DNA from: JAIMBK01 sp040755215
GTDB taxonomy: Bacteria; Bacillota; Desulfotomaculia; Desulfotomaculales; Nap2-2B
Direction of reading: 5' to 3'
DNA length: 6,786 bases
NCBI GenBank assembly: GCA_040755215.1
Contig: JBFMBG010000116.1
Coordinates: 1 to 6,786 of the forward strand
Shown: positions 1-6,129 of the stretch, piece by piece
Numbering within the stretch: position 1 is the stretch's first letter
Layout: each line of letters opens with the position of its first letter
Notes under the pieces: generated by a model
What the model saw: only the letters and a program-made list of their open reading frames with translations
What the model was told of the DNA's origin: nothing
Databases searched by the model: none
Position numbers and translations under genes: made by a program

Positions 1-1
1 C

Positions 2-2407
2 TGCTGGTGGAAGCATAAAAACCGGGATTACACTTTTCTGTCCCGGCCGCTGGATTACTTTCTCCTGACCCTGCCGGTGATTTACGTGCTGGCCGCCTTT
101 AGCGCGGCAAACTACGGGCTGGCCGTGGATGAGGTCGTCAAAAACTTGCTCTATTTCCTGGTTTACTGGGCGGTTGTTCAGCTGGTGAAAGAGGACGCCA
201 GTATTTCCCGGCTGCTGCACGTGGTCTATATCGCCGCGGTGGGGGTGGCGCTGGCCGGGCTGGCCACGGCGACGGGGATAATTAACATCAAGGACGGTTT
301 TTTGAGCGGGCGGATTTATTCTTCCTTCCAGTACCCGAACGCGCTGGCCAGCTACCTGGCGGCGGCGGGGTTTTTGGGTCTTTTTTTCTGGCAGAAAAAC
401 GGGTTTTTAAGCCTGGGCTCGATCATCCGGGACAGGGCGCTCTTAAAGGTTCTCCCGGACTGGCTGCTCCAGTTAAAGCCTTTTGGTTACCTTTACATCG
501 CGGCCAACTTCCTGCTGCTGGCCGTGCTTTTCGGCACCCGGTCCCGGGGCGGCCTGCTGGTGACGGGCGCGGTGTTTGTCCTTTACCTGGCCGGGCTGGC
601 CTGGCCGAGGCGCCTGCCGGTTTTGCTGCACGCGCTGCTGGTGGGGGGTCTTGGTTACGCGGCGGTGCATAAATTTATCCCCGCGGCCGTGGCCAAACAG
701 ACGGGCGCCGCGTGGGGGTGGATTTTCGCCGGGCTGGCGGCTGCGCTGCTGCTGCAGGCCGTTTATCATTTTTTGTGGGCGCGCGGGTTTAACTTTTGGG
801 CGCAGAATAAAAGGAAAGCCGGCGGGGTTTTGCTCGGGCTGGTTGTTGCGATTATGGCGGGGGCCGGGGTCATGATGGCGGTGCGCCCTGCCCTGGTACA
901 GAAAATCTTTTCTTTTGAATACTTGCGGAATGCTTTTTCCCGGTTTTATTTTATCGAGGACGCCCTGGCCATGCTGAAAGCGCGGCCCCTGCTGGGCTGG
1001 GGCGGCGGCGGCTGGGAGGAGGCCTACCGCTCCTTCCAGCGTTATTTATATGATTCGAACGAGGTGCACAGCTATTACTTCCAGGTGGCCGTGGAAACCG
1101 GCGTGCCGGGGCTGCTGGCGGTGGTGGGCATCTGGGCGGCCTTCCTGTGGACGGGCTGGCGGGCCTGCCGGGCGGCGGCCTACGCGGGCGACCGGCGGGC
1201 GCTGGTCTGGACGCTGCTGGCGGCGGCAGTGGCCGTGGGCGGCCACGCGCTGATTGATTTTGACCTTTCGCTGTCTGCCCTGACCTTGAGCCTGTACACC
1301 ATTTTTGCCTGCGTGCGGGCCGCTGGGGATTTGCCGGAAGGCGGCAGCGCCGGCGAAAGGTGTCCGCAAGGCCGGGCGGGGGGCGGGCGGCAGGCGAGTG
1401 CCGGGCCGGGAGGCGTTCGGGAGGAGGCGCCGGCTGGGGGCGGGAAAAAGAAAAAGCAGCAAGGGCAGGCTGCCCCGGGCGGCGGAAAAAAGGGTTCCTT
1501 TCAGGAAAAGGAAGCGGCGGCCGGAGGGAAAGCGGCGGCAGGCCGGGCGTCCAAAGGCAGGCGCCGGGGGGATTTGCCTGCGCCGAACCGGGCCTGGCTG
1601 GCTGTGTGTTCAGTGGTCAGTATTTTGATTTTTTCCCTGGGGCTGATCCTGACCGCGGCTACCAGTTACGCCCGGGCGGCGTCGGAAGAGCTGCAGGGGA
1701 AGAGCGTGACGCAGGGTCTGGCCTACCTGGAGAAAGCCGCGGCCTACAATCCTTTTTATGCCGACTATCATTCGAATTTGATGCGGGTTTACCTGGCAAT
1801 GGGGCAGCCGGAAAAAGCCGTCGCCGAGGCGCACGAGGCGGCGGCGCGCAGCCGTTACAGCGCCGCGAAAAAAGCCGACCTTGCTTCGGCCTGCCTGGCC
1901 GCCGGCAAGTACCCGGAGGCCGTAGAATATGCCCGGCAGGCTTGTGAGGCGGCGCCTTTCCAGATCGTCTGGTACGAGCAGCTGGCTCATACTTATGCCG
2001 CGGCCGGGCGCGGGGAACTGGCGGCGGGGAATAAGGAGGCGGCCCGCGGCTACCTGGAGGCGGCCCTGCAGGTACCGGAGCTGGTCCAGGCCAGGGTAAG
2101 CGCCCTCACCGAGCGCCAGCGCAAGTTGTGGAAAGGCGCCATGCTGGCGGCGACGCCGCGGATCAAGCTGTCCCTGGGGCAGGCCAACTATTTCCTGGGG
2201 AAGTGGCCGGAAGCAGAAAAAGACCTGCAGGCCGCGGCGAAAGACAAGGACAGGCAGGTGCAGGGGGAAGCCTACTTCTGGCTGGCCCTGGTCAAGGAAA
2301 AGCAGGGCAAGGGGAAGGAAGCAAAAGATTTCCTGGATAAGGCGGCGGCCGTGAACAAGGCGTACACTGGCGCCTTCGAGCAGTTCAAGGCGCTGCCGAC
2401 GCTGTAA
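2..2407 (+). CDS. O-antigen ligase/polymerase-like membrane protein with TPR region (5'-partial)
   Basis: The frame is open to the left edge (first whole codon at 2), so the GTG at 77 is internal and the N-terminus is missing; 801 residues are visible. Repeated hydrophobic segments fill the first ~440 residues, as in Wzy/WaaL-type glycan polymerases and ligases. The Wzy_C-like signature lies around nt 1000-1130: a GWGGGGW turn, then NEVHSYYFQVAVETGVPG with His at about visible residue 356, the usual His plus E-x-G-x-x-G ending of the family. A Gly/Ala/Lys/Arg-rich linker follows (about residues 442-528, nt 1327-1585), then another membrane helix (about 532-556), then helical pairs resembling TPRs (about 565-790; for example YLEKAAAYNPFYADYHSNL and AAGKYPEAVEYARQA). 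It probably joins or transfers lipid-linked polysaccharide repeat units at the outer membrane face; the TPR part may bind partners. The Wzz-like gene downstream fits a polysaccharide locus. Family assignment is firm; polymerase versus ligase cannot be told. Confidence 0.85.
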   Translation, partial: CWWKHKNRDYTFLSRPLDYFLLTLPVIYVLAAFSAANYGLAVDEVVKNLLYFLVYWAVVQLVKEDASISRLLHVVYIAAVGVALAGLATATGIINIKDGFLSGRIYSSFQYPNALASYLAAAGFLGLFFWQKNGFLSLGSIIRDRALLKVLPDWLLQLKPFGYLYIAANFLLLAVLFGTRSRGGLLVTGAVFVLYLAGLAWPRRLPVLLHALLVGGLGYAAVHKFIPAAVAKQTGAAWGWIFAGLAAALLLQAVYHFLWARGFNFWAQNKRKAGGVLLGLVVAIMAGAGVMMAVRPALVQKIFSFEYLRNAFSRFYFIEDALAMLKARPLLGWGGGGWEEAYRSFQRYLYDSNEVHSYYFQVAVETGVPGLLAVVGIWAAFLWTGWRACRAAAYAGDRRALVWTLLAAAVAVGGHALIDFDLSLSALTLSLYTIFACVRAAGDLPEGGSAGERCPQGRAGGGRQASAGPGGVREEAPAGGGKKKKQQGQAAPGGGKKGSFQEKEAAAGGKAAAGRASKGRRRGDLPAPNRAWLAVCSVVSILIFSLGLILTAATSYARAASEELQGKSVTQGLAYLEKAAAYNPFYADYHSNLMRVYLAMGQPEKAVAEAHEAAARSRYSAAKKADLASACLAAGKYPEAVEYARQACEAAPFQIVWYEQLAHTYAAAGRGELAAGNKEAARGYLEAALQVPELVQARVSALTERQRKLWKGAMLAATPRIKLSLGQANYFLGKWPEAEKDLQAAAKDKDRQVQGEAYFWLALVKEKQGKGKEAKDFLDKAAAVNKAYTGAFEQFKALPTL

Positions 2408-2436
2408 GCGATGCCAATTAATTAGCTGATCATTAC

Positions 2437-2484
2437 GGGGGCCGCTTTTTTGAAATGTACGGTCCCCTGTTTATGTTTCTTTAA
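2437..2484 (+). terminator. Probable Rho-independent terminator after the O-antigen ligase-like gene
   Basis: GGGGGCCG (2437-2444) can pair with CGGTCCCC (2460-2467), eight pairs including one G-U, with a 15-nt loop. A T-rich but interrupted stretch follows (TGTTTATGTTTCTTT). It begins 30 nt after the stop codon. The long loop and imperfect T-tract lower confidence. It would insulate the downstream AT-rich operon from the polysaccharide gene. Confidence 0.45.
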
Positions 2485-2605
2485 AGAAGTGCTTTTCAGA
2501 CCTTGGTCTTTATGGTAAACTTATCCTAGAGCGAAGGCACAGCCAGGGGGATTATTAGATATGTTTTTGGGAACTTCTTATTTTAGAATGAGATAACGGG
2601 TAATT

Positions 2606-2615
2606 TTTCGCGAAA
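2606..2615. repeat. Palindrome TTTCGCGAAA ahead of the AT-rich operon (left copy)
   Basis: A perfect 10-bp palindrome lies directly upstream of, and touching, the Shine-Dalgarno site of the first operon gene. Its 8-bp core TTCGCGAA recurs at 6093-6100, just beyond the last operon gene, and I saw no other copy by eye. It could be an operator in the leader or part of a boundary repeat; its role is not known. Confidence 0.5.
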
Positions 2616-2627
2616 GGGGGAATTGAG

Positions 2628-3215
2628 ATGACAAAACTCAATAACAAGGATTTATTGCTTCTGCTCTTATATGTTCCCGGGCACACCGGCGGCGTCTGCG
2701 AACCAATTCACGGCAGGACACGATTGATGAAAATGGTGTTTTTGTTTGAGAAAGAACTTTATTCTAAATTTCGGTACGACCAGGTTATTGATCAAAACGA
2801 TTTGCCCGATTTTGAACCGCATCATTATGGGCCTTTTTCCAAGGAGGTTTTTGATGACTTAGAATTTTTAATTAATCTTGGCTTTGTTGAAACCAGTAAT
2901 AGTAATCAAGAAACACTTGAAAGTGAAGCGAAAGAATATTCCTGGTGGAAAGATGATGCGGGTATATTTGAAGATTTATATGAGGATTCCCTATTGGAGG
3001 AATATAAGGAAGAGAGTTTTGCCCTTACGTCTTTAGGGAAAGGTTTCGTAGAAGACAACTTGCTTAAAGAACTTTCTGAAAACCAGCTAAATGCTTTAGA
3101 AATATTTAAGTCCAACTGCACAAAAGTAGAATTAGGTGTATTATTGAAATATGTATATACAAAATATGGAGACTATATTACCAAATCAAAGATAAAGGAA
3201 AAGGTGCTGTTTTGA
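2628..3215 (+). CDS. Panacea/YwgA-like protein, first gene of putative defence operon
   Basis: This is a 195-residue soluble, acidic protein. The ATG is preceded by a strong Shine-Dalgarno AAAGGGGG (2613-2620) at 7-nt spacing. The N-terminal half has features reminiscent of the YwgA/Panacea (SocA-like) group: a GRTRLMKMVFLFEKE helix at about residues 29-43, then FEPHHYGPFSKEV at about 62-74 and a following helix with LINLGFVE, the common 'K-x-x-x-L.. YGP.. L-x-x-x-G-x-V' pattern. A second short winged-helix-like part (LTSLGKGFVEDNL) follows. Panacea proteins act as antitoxins or chaperone-like partners in toxin-antitoxin and phage-defence loci; that role here is inference. The stop overlaps the next ATG by one base (TGATG), so translation is coupled. 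The gene is AT-rich compared with the flanks. Coding status is certain, family moderately so. Confidence 0.72.
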   Translation: MTKLNNKDLLLLLLYVPGHTGGVCEPIHGRTRLMKMVFLFEKELYSKFRYDQVIDQNDLPDFEPHHYGPFSKEVFDDLEFLINLGFVETSNSNQETLESEAKEYSWWKDDAGIFEDLYEDSLLEEYKEESFALTSLGKGFVEDNLLKELSENQLNALEIFKSNCTKVELGVLLKYVYTKYGDYITKSKIKEKVLF

Positions 3216-3637
3216 TGTTGGGTTTTAAAACGGAAAAAGAATTTATTTCCGAGGCGAAAAAATTTTTTCAAAAAAAAGGACTGCTTGTTTATGAAGGAGT
3301 GCCTTGTTTGTCCAGGTGTATTGACTTACTGGTTGAGGATAACGATGTTTTTAAAGCAATCGAATTTAAATTGCATGATTGGCGCCGCGGTTTAATCCAA
3401 GCCAGTGATCATTTGCTAGCTGTTGATTATTCTTATGTTTGCCTGCCCCAAAGAAGGATCTCCCAAAGGATGCTGAATTGCTTTAAGGGATCTGGAATAG
3501 GATTAATGATTTATACCGGCAACGAAGAAGATCCTTTTTGGGAAGTTTTGCCTGCTGAAAAATCAAACGTGAAGTGGCCGGTAGCCGGGAGTTGGTTGAA
3601 ACGTTCTTTAAGGGAGGGGCAGCATATTGCTAAGTGA
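3215..3637 (+). CDS. Small PD-(D/E)XK nuclease-like protein
   Basis: Using ATG 3215, which shares its A with the preceding TGA, the protein has 140 residues; a TTG one codon earlier (3212) is possible but less likely. The order of elements fits a minimal PD-(D/E)XK core: an N-terminal helix containing Glu (TEKEFISEAKKFF), a strand with Asp (SRCIDLLV, D37), a strand with E-x-K (AIEFKL, E50/K52), then a helix with Gln (RRGLIQASDHLLAV, Q62) and the strand YSYVCLP. D37, E50 and K52 would bind the metal and catalyse phosphodiester cleavage. There is no obvious DNA-recognition domain, so targeting may depend on a partner. An A6T6 block followed by an A8 run lies near the 5' end (3257-3277). It overlaps the next gene by 11 nt. 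Fold assignment is by motif only; a catalytically active nuclease is likely but unproven. Confidence 0.7.
   Translation: MLGFKTEKEFISEAKKFFQKKGLLVYEGVPCLSRCIDLLVEDNDVFKAIEFKLHDWRRGLIQASDHLLAVDYSYVCLPQRRISQRMLNCFKGSGIGLMIYTGNEEDPFWEVLPAEKSNVKWPVAGSWLKRSLREGQHIAK
3611..3619 (+). promoter_or_regulatory. Ribosome binding site deciding the TTG start at 3627
   Basis: AGGGAGGGG lies inside the end of the nuclease-like gene. Its GGGAGG core is 9 nt before TTG 3627. No better-placed ATG or GTG exists in that frame nearby, so this site supports the TTG start and the 11-nt overlap. Confidence 0.7.
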
Positions 3638-4970
3638 TCATAATTTACATCTGGTTCGTTACGGGATTCATAACGATGCAAAATATCTTCAAAATGAATT
3701 TTTAGAAACGTATGATGTGGTAGTAATAAATGGCAATATGGCTGCTCATTCAGCTACTGCAATGGCCAAATTTATCAGTACGAAGGCGCAAAATAAGGCT
3801 TATCTTATTGATCCCCAAACCCACGCTTTGCAGCATGATTTAAAGCACCTTGTTTCAAACAAAACGGGCGAGCTGAAAGAGTCGATTCAAAAGCTATTAC
3901 AATTTTTTGGAGAGCCTGTTTACTCTAGAATAAAGGAGGAAAAAAGGCCAATATCATTTAAGGATTTTTCTGATCGAGGTAAAAAAAAGGAATTTGTTCA
4001 AAATGTCCTCCAGTTTCAAAAAGAAGTTTTATCTAAGCAGGCTGCTGATGACTTAAAATATTATCAGTATGCGGGCATAGAAAATCCTGTCCAACCAATG
4101 GTATTAGTTGCGCCTTATTTTTATATGGAAGAAACAACATTGGATTGCTGGCTTCCTTTAAATCTTGAGTTTGTTGAAACAGCTAAACAACTAACTCCAA
4201 ATCAAAATATTTTTATGCAAGTTGTTATAAGCAAGGATATTTTAGTGGACATGAACCTGTTGCGTCAACTATCAGAAAAGATTAGGGAGAGTGCTGCTGA
4301 TGGGATTTTTTTGTGGATCGATGATTTTGATGAAAAAGAGGCTGGTTTAACATTATTATCCAATTATGTTGACTTGCTATCAAATATTGGAAAATGTAAG
4401 CAAATAATTAATTTATACGGTTCGTATTTTTCAATAGCTTTAATGAAGACAATGCCCGGGCTAAATCTGGTGGGTGTTTGTCATGGCCTGGAGTACGGGG
4501 AATCCCGTCCTGTTATTCCGGTAGGAGGGGGGTTGCCTGTTTCAAAATTTTATTATCCGGCATTGCATTCACGGGTACGTTACGAGGATGCGGTTAGATT
4601 GGCGCGACCTTACTTAAAATCAAAAGAACTGTATTTTCAACATGTTTGCAAGTGTCCAAAGTGCCGCGAATTAATGAATATGGATACCTTGGAGGAGGCA
4701 TTTGCTGCATTTGGAGAGGGTAAGCCAATCACTTTCAAGAGAAGCAATCAGATTGTAACTTTAAACTACCCGACCGAACAGGCCCATGATAATTGCGTTA
4801 AACATTACTTGTGGAACAAGCACAGGGAGTTTAGGGAAAATATTAAGGAAGCCGGCGAAATTGCCAATCAATTGGCGGAATCTGCTCGGGAGTTTGAAGA
4901 TATTCTTGGGACCACCGGGATTAATTATTTGTTAAAATGGGCGAAAGTCTTGCGCAAAGGAGTGGGGTAA
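3627..4970 (+). CDS. DpdA/tRNA-guanine transglycosylase-like protein with CxCxxC zinc motif
   Basis: This 447-residue soluble protein starts at TTG. The clearest mark is CKCPKC (C341, C343, C346), the exact CxCxxC zinc motif of the TGT family, followed by histidines at 387, 393 and 399 that could supply the fourth ligand; the spacing (41 or more residues) exceeds the ~26 of bacterial TGT because of an insertion at about 360-385. Alternating strands and helices from about 155 to 330 suggest a TIM barrel, with acidic LWIDDFDE (229-236), then GVCHGLEYGESRPV (283-296) and PVGGGLP (298-304), which recall the Gly-rich base-binding loops of DpdA/TGT. An N-terminal part (1-75) holds VVVINGNMAAHS and LIDPQTHA. 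TGT enzymes swap guanine for a 7-deazaguanine in tRNA; DpdA does so in DNA. The defence-type neighbours favour a DNA or NAD-related role over tRNA. No preQ0 synthesis gene lies in the window. Family assignment is by motif; a distant TIM-barrel relative is the alternative. Confidence 0.62.
   Translation: MLSDHNLHLVRYGIHNDAKYLQNEFLETYDVVVINGNMAAHSATAMAKFISTKAQNKAYLIDPQTHALQHDLKHLVSNKTGELKESIQKLLQFFGEPVYSRIKEEKRPISFKDFSDRGKKKEFVQNVLQFQKEVLSKQAADDLKYYQYAGIENPVQPMVLVAPYFYMEETTLDCWLPLNLEFVETAKQLTPNQNIFMQVVISKDILVDMNLLRQLSEKIRESAADGIFLWIDDFDEKEAGLTLLSNYVDLLSNIGKCKQIINLYGSYFSIALMKTMPGLNLVGVCHGLEYGESRPVIPVGGGLPVSKFYYPALHSRVRYEDAVRLARPYLKSKELYFQHVCKCPKCRELMNMDTLEEAFAAFGEGKPITFKRSNQIVTLNYPTEQAHDNCVKHYLWNKHREFRENIKEAGEIANQLAESAREFEDILGTTGINYLLKWAKVLRKGVG
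4956..4962 (+). promoter_or_regulatory. Ribosome binding site for the TTG start of the SIR2 gene
   Basis: AAAGGAG lies within the last codons of the transglycosylase-like gene, 12 nt before TTG 4975. The spacing is slightly long but no in-frame ATG or GTG is better placed, and the Rossmann glycine motif begins only 13 codons later, so the start cannot be far downstream. Confidence 0.6.
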
Positions 4971-4974
4971 TCCT

Positions 4975-6087
4975 TTGGCTAAAAAGAAGGACGGGGAAGT
5001 TGTGCTCATTACCGGCGCTGGTTTTTCTATTCCGGGAGGGATGCCTTCCCAAGCCGCGATTCTGGAAAATTTAGAAAATTTTACTCCCGGGATTATAGAG
5101 AGCGGCGGGTTGGCTTATAATAGTGCCAAACAAAACATCCATAGATTTTTAAATGCAATCTTTTTCGGCGAGGGGGATAACGAAGATTTAAAACAAGAAA
5201 ATGTTGAGAGGTTAGCAAGCATAGCATTAGAAGACGTTTATACAATTCTGGATAGGTCATTGCAGGGGGAGGACGTGTTACCTCCGTTTTCATTGGAAGA
5301 GCTGCAAAAGATTCGTTTAAGCCTGGATGCTTGTGTGATCTATTATTTTAATTCCTTACAGGAAAAGGAAAGACAGAATGGGGAAGATTTATATAAAAAT
5401 CTTTACCAGCGCCTTGAGGAGATGTACGGCAATAAATGGGCAACAATCAGTACAAACTGGGATACGCTATGGGATAACGTTGTAATCGACAACATGGAGA
5501 AAAAGAACCTGTATGTAGATTATGGTGGCCCGGTTTTTCGGATTGTAAATGATTGTGTGATTAATCCCTCAGAAGAGCAATTGGGGTTAAAGCTCTTAAA
5601 ATTACACGGCTCGTTTAACTGGCTGGAATGTCCGAGATGTCACACGATTTTTGCCAGTAGAGGTAATTTAGGCTGGCGGGGATGTTTTGATCCCATCCGA
5701 TGCTCCCGATGTATATGCCCAGTTGAAAGTCTGGAAGAGCCTAAATTAAGACCCCTTTTTCTTACTCCTACCATGCTGAAAAGAATAAAAAATCCAATCC
5801 TTCAGATTATCTGGGATGAAGCTTTACATGTTCTCAGTAATGCTCGGGAAGTTATTTTTATCGGATATTCATTTCCGTTTGCAGATTATGAATTAAGATA
5901 CCTGTTTCGCAGAAGCATTTCCCAGGGAACTAAAATAACAGTGGTTTTGCATAAGGATGATGCAGGCGAAGACATGCCGGACAGCAAAAAAAATTTATTG
6001 CCGGTTGCTCGTTATAAAAGTTTGTTTGGGTTGTCGGATAAAGATTTTTATTATGGGGGATTTAAGAGTTTCTTTAGTTTAAGTTAA
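4975..6087 (+). CDS. SIR2-domain protein with four-cysteine zinc site (putative NADase effector)
   Basis: This is a 370-residue protein with sirtuin-type motifs in order: the NAD-binding GAGFSIPGGMPS (14-25), ISTNWDTLWDN (158-168, equivalent to the family's TN-x-D; N161 and D163), KLHGS (209-213, catalytic-type H211), a zinc-ribbon-like CPRC (219-222) with CSRCIC (243-248), and C-terminal FIGYSFPFADYELR (295-308). The domain fills the protein, leaving no large effector or sensor region. SIR2 proteins of bacterial defence (for example ThsA, DSR proteins and SIR2-pAgo) hydrolyse NAD+ to stop infected cells; deacetylase activity is the alternative. An insertion at about 60-150 separates the first two motifs, as in SIR2_2-type proteins. 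It follows the transglycosylase-like gene by 4 nt and closes the AT-rich operon. No clear terminator follows. SIR2 assignment is secure; NADase function is inference. Confidence 0.88.
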   Translation: MAKKKDGEVVLITGAGFSIPGGMPSQAAILENLENFTPGIIESGGLAYNSAKQNIHRFLNAIFFGEGDNEDLKQENVERLASIALEDVYTILDRSLQGEDVLPPFSLEELQKIRLSLDACVIYYFNSLQEKERQNGEDLYKNLYQRLEEMYGNKWATISTNWDTLWDNVVIDNMEKKNLYVDYGGPVFRIVNDCVINPSEEQLGLKLLKLHGSFNWLECPRCHTIFASRGNLGWRGCFDPIRCSRCICPVESLEEPKLRPLFLTPTMLKRIKNPILQIIWDEALHVLSNAREVIFIGYSFPFADYELRYLFRRSISQGTKITVVLHKDDAGEDMPDSKKNLLPVARYKSLFGLSDKDFYYGGFKSFFSLS

Positions 6088-6092
6088 CGTTC

Positions 6093-6100
6093 TTCGCGAA
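6093..6100. repeat. Palindrome TTCGCGAA beyond the AT-rich operon (right copy)
   Basis: This is the second copy of the core at 2607-2614. Both copies sit just upstream of a purine-rich Shine-Dalgarno site (AGGGGG on the left, AGAGGGAG here), and ATTGA follows shortly after in each. The shared context suggests a duplicated leader or a boundary repeat around the cassette, or a common operator. Confidence 0.45.
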
Positions 6101-6103
6101 TAG

Positions 6104-6109
6104 AGGGAG
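6104..6109 (+). promoter_or_regulatory. Shine-Dalgarno AGGGAG spaced for TTG 6116 rather than ATG 6130
   Basis: AGGGAG is 6 nt before TTG 6116 but 20 nt before ATG 6130, the first start in the frame of the 102-residue gene (that frame has TAA at 6124). The TTG opens a 17-codon frame (MNSKTCILTEK...) in which a -1 shift, or one extra A, at the A7 run (6144-6150) would lead into the 102-residue frame. Confidence 0.4.
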
Positions 6110-6129
6110 TAGCTATTGAACAGTAAAAC

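Larger units (their letters stand above)
2606..6100 (+). other. AT-rich four-gene putative defence cassette
   Basis: Four same-strand genes with overlaps of 1 and 11 nt and one 4-nt gap form one operon. The DNA is visibly AT-rich: 4381-4440 has 14 G/C of 60, against 50 of 60 at 1141-1200 and 43 of 60 at 6301-6360 in the flanking genes. The block separates two polysaccharide genes and is bounded by copies of TTCGCGAA. No integrase, transposase, tRNA or attachment site is visible, so the transfer mechanism is unknown. Edges given are the palindromes, not proven junctions. Confidence 0.55.

Noticed and set aside
77..79. GTG as the start of the ligase-like gene
   Set aside because: The frame is open and codes plausible protein (including RPLDYFLLTLPV) back to the left edge, and there is no Shine-Dalgarno site; the gene is simply truncated by the window.
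473..1990. Long reverse-strand and alternative-frame ORFs within the ligase-like gene
   Set aside because: High GC removes stop codons by chance; the products are Arg/Pro/Gly-rich without motifs and lie wholly inside a well-supported gene.
2584..2589. TAGAAT as a sigma-A -10 for the four-gene operon
   Set aside because: It matches five of six, but no -35 is found at 16-18 nt; the operon promoter probably lies in 2468-2600 but I cannot place it.
2561..2596. Short leader-like frame MFLGTSYFRMR with AGGGGG 10 nt upstream
   Set aside because: Only 11 codons, no known leader-peptide pattern and no attenuator hairpin before the operon; likely chance.
3212..3214. TTG one codon before ATG 3215 as the nuclease-like start
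   Set aside because: ATG is stronger and gives the common TGATG coupling; spacing does not separate them.
6083..6101. Terminator directly after the SIR2 gene
   Set aside because: GTTAAC and TTCGCGAA are short palindromes but no T-tract follows, so read-through to the small membrane protein gene is possible.
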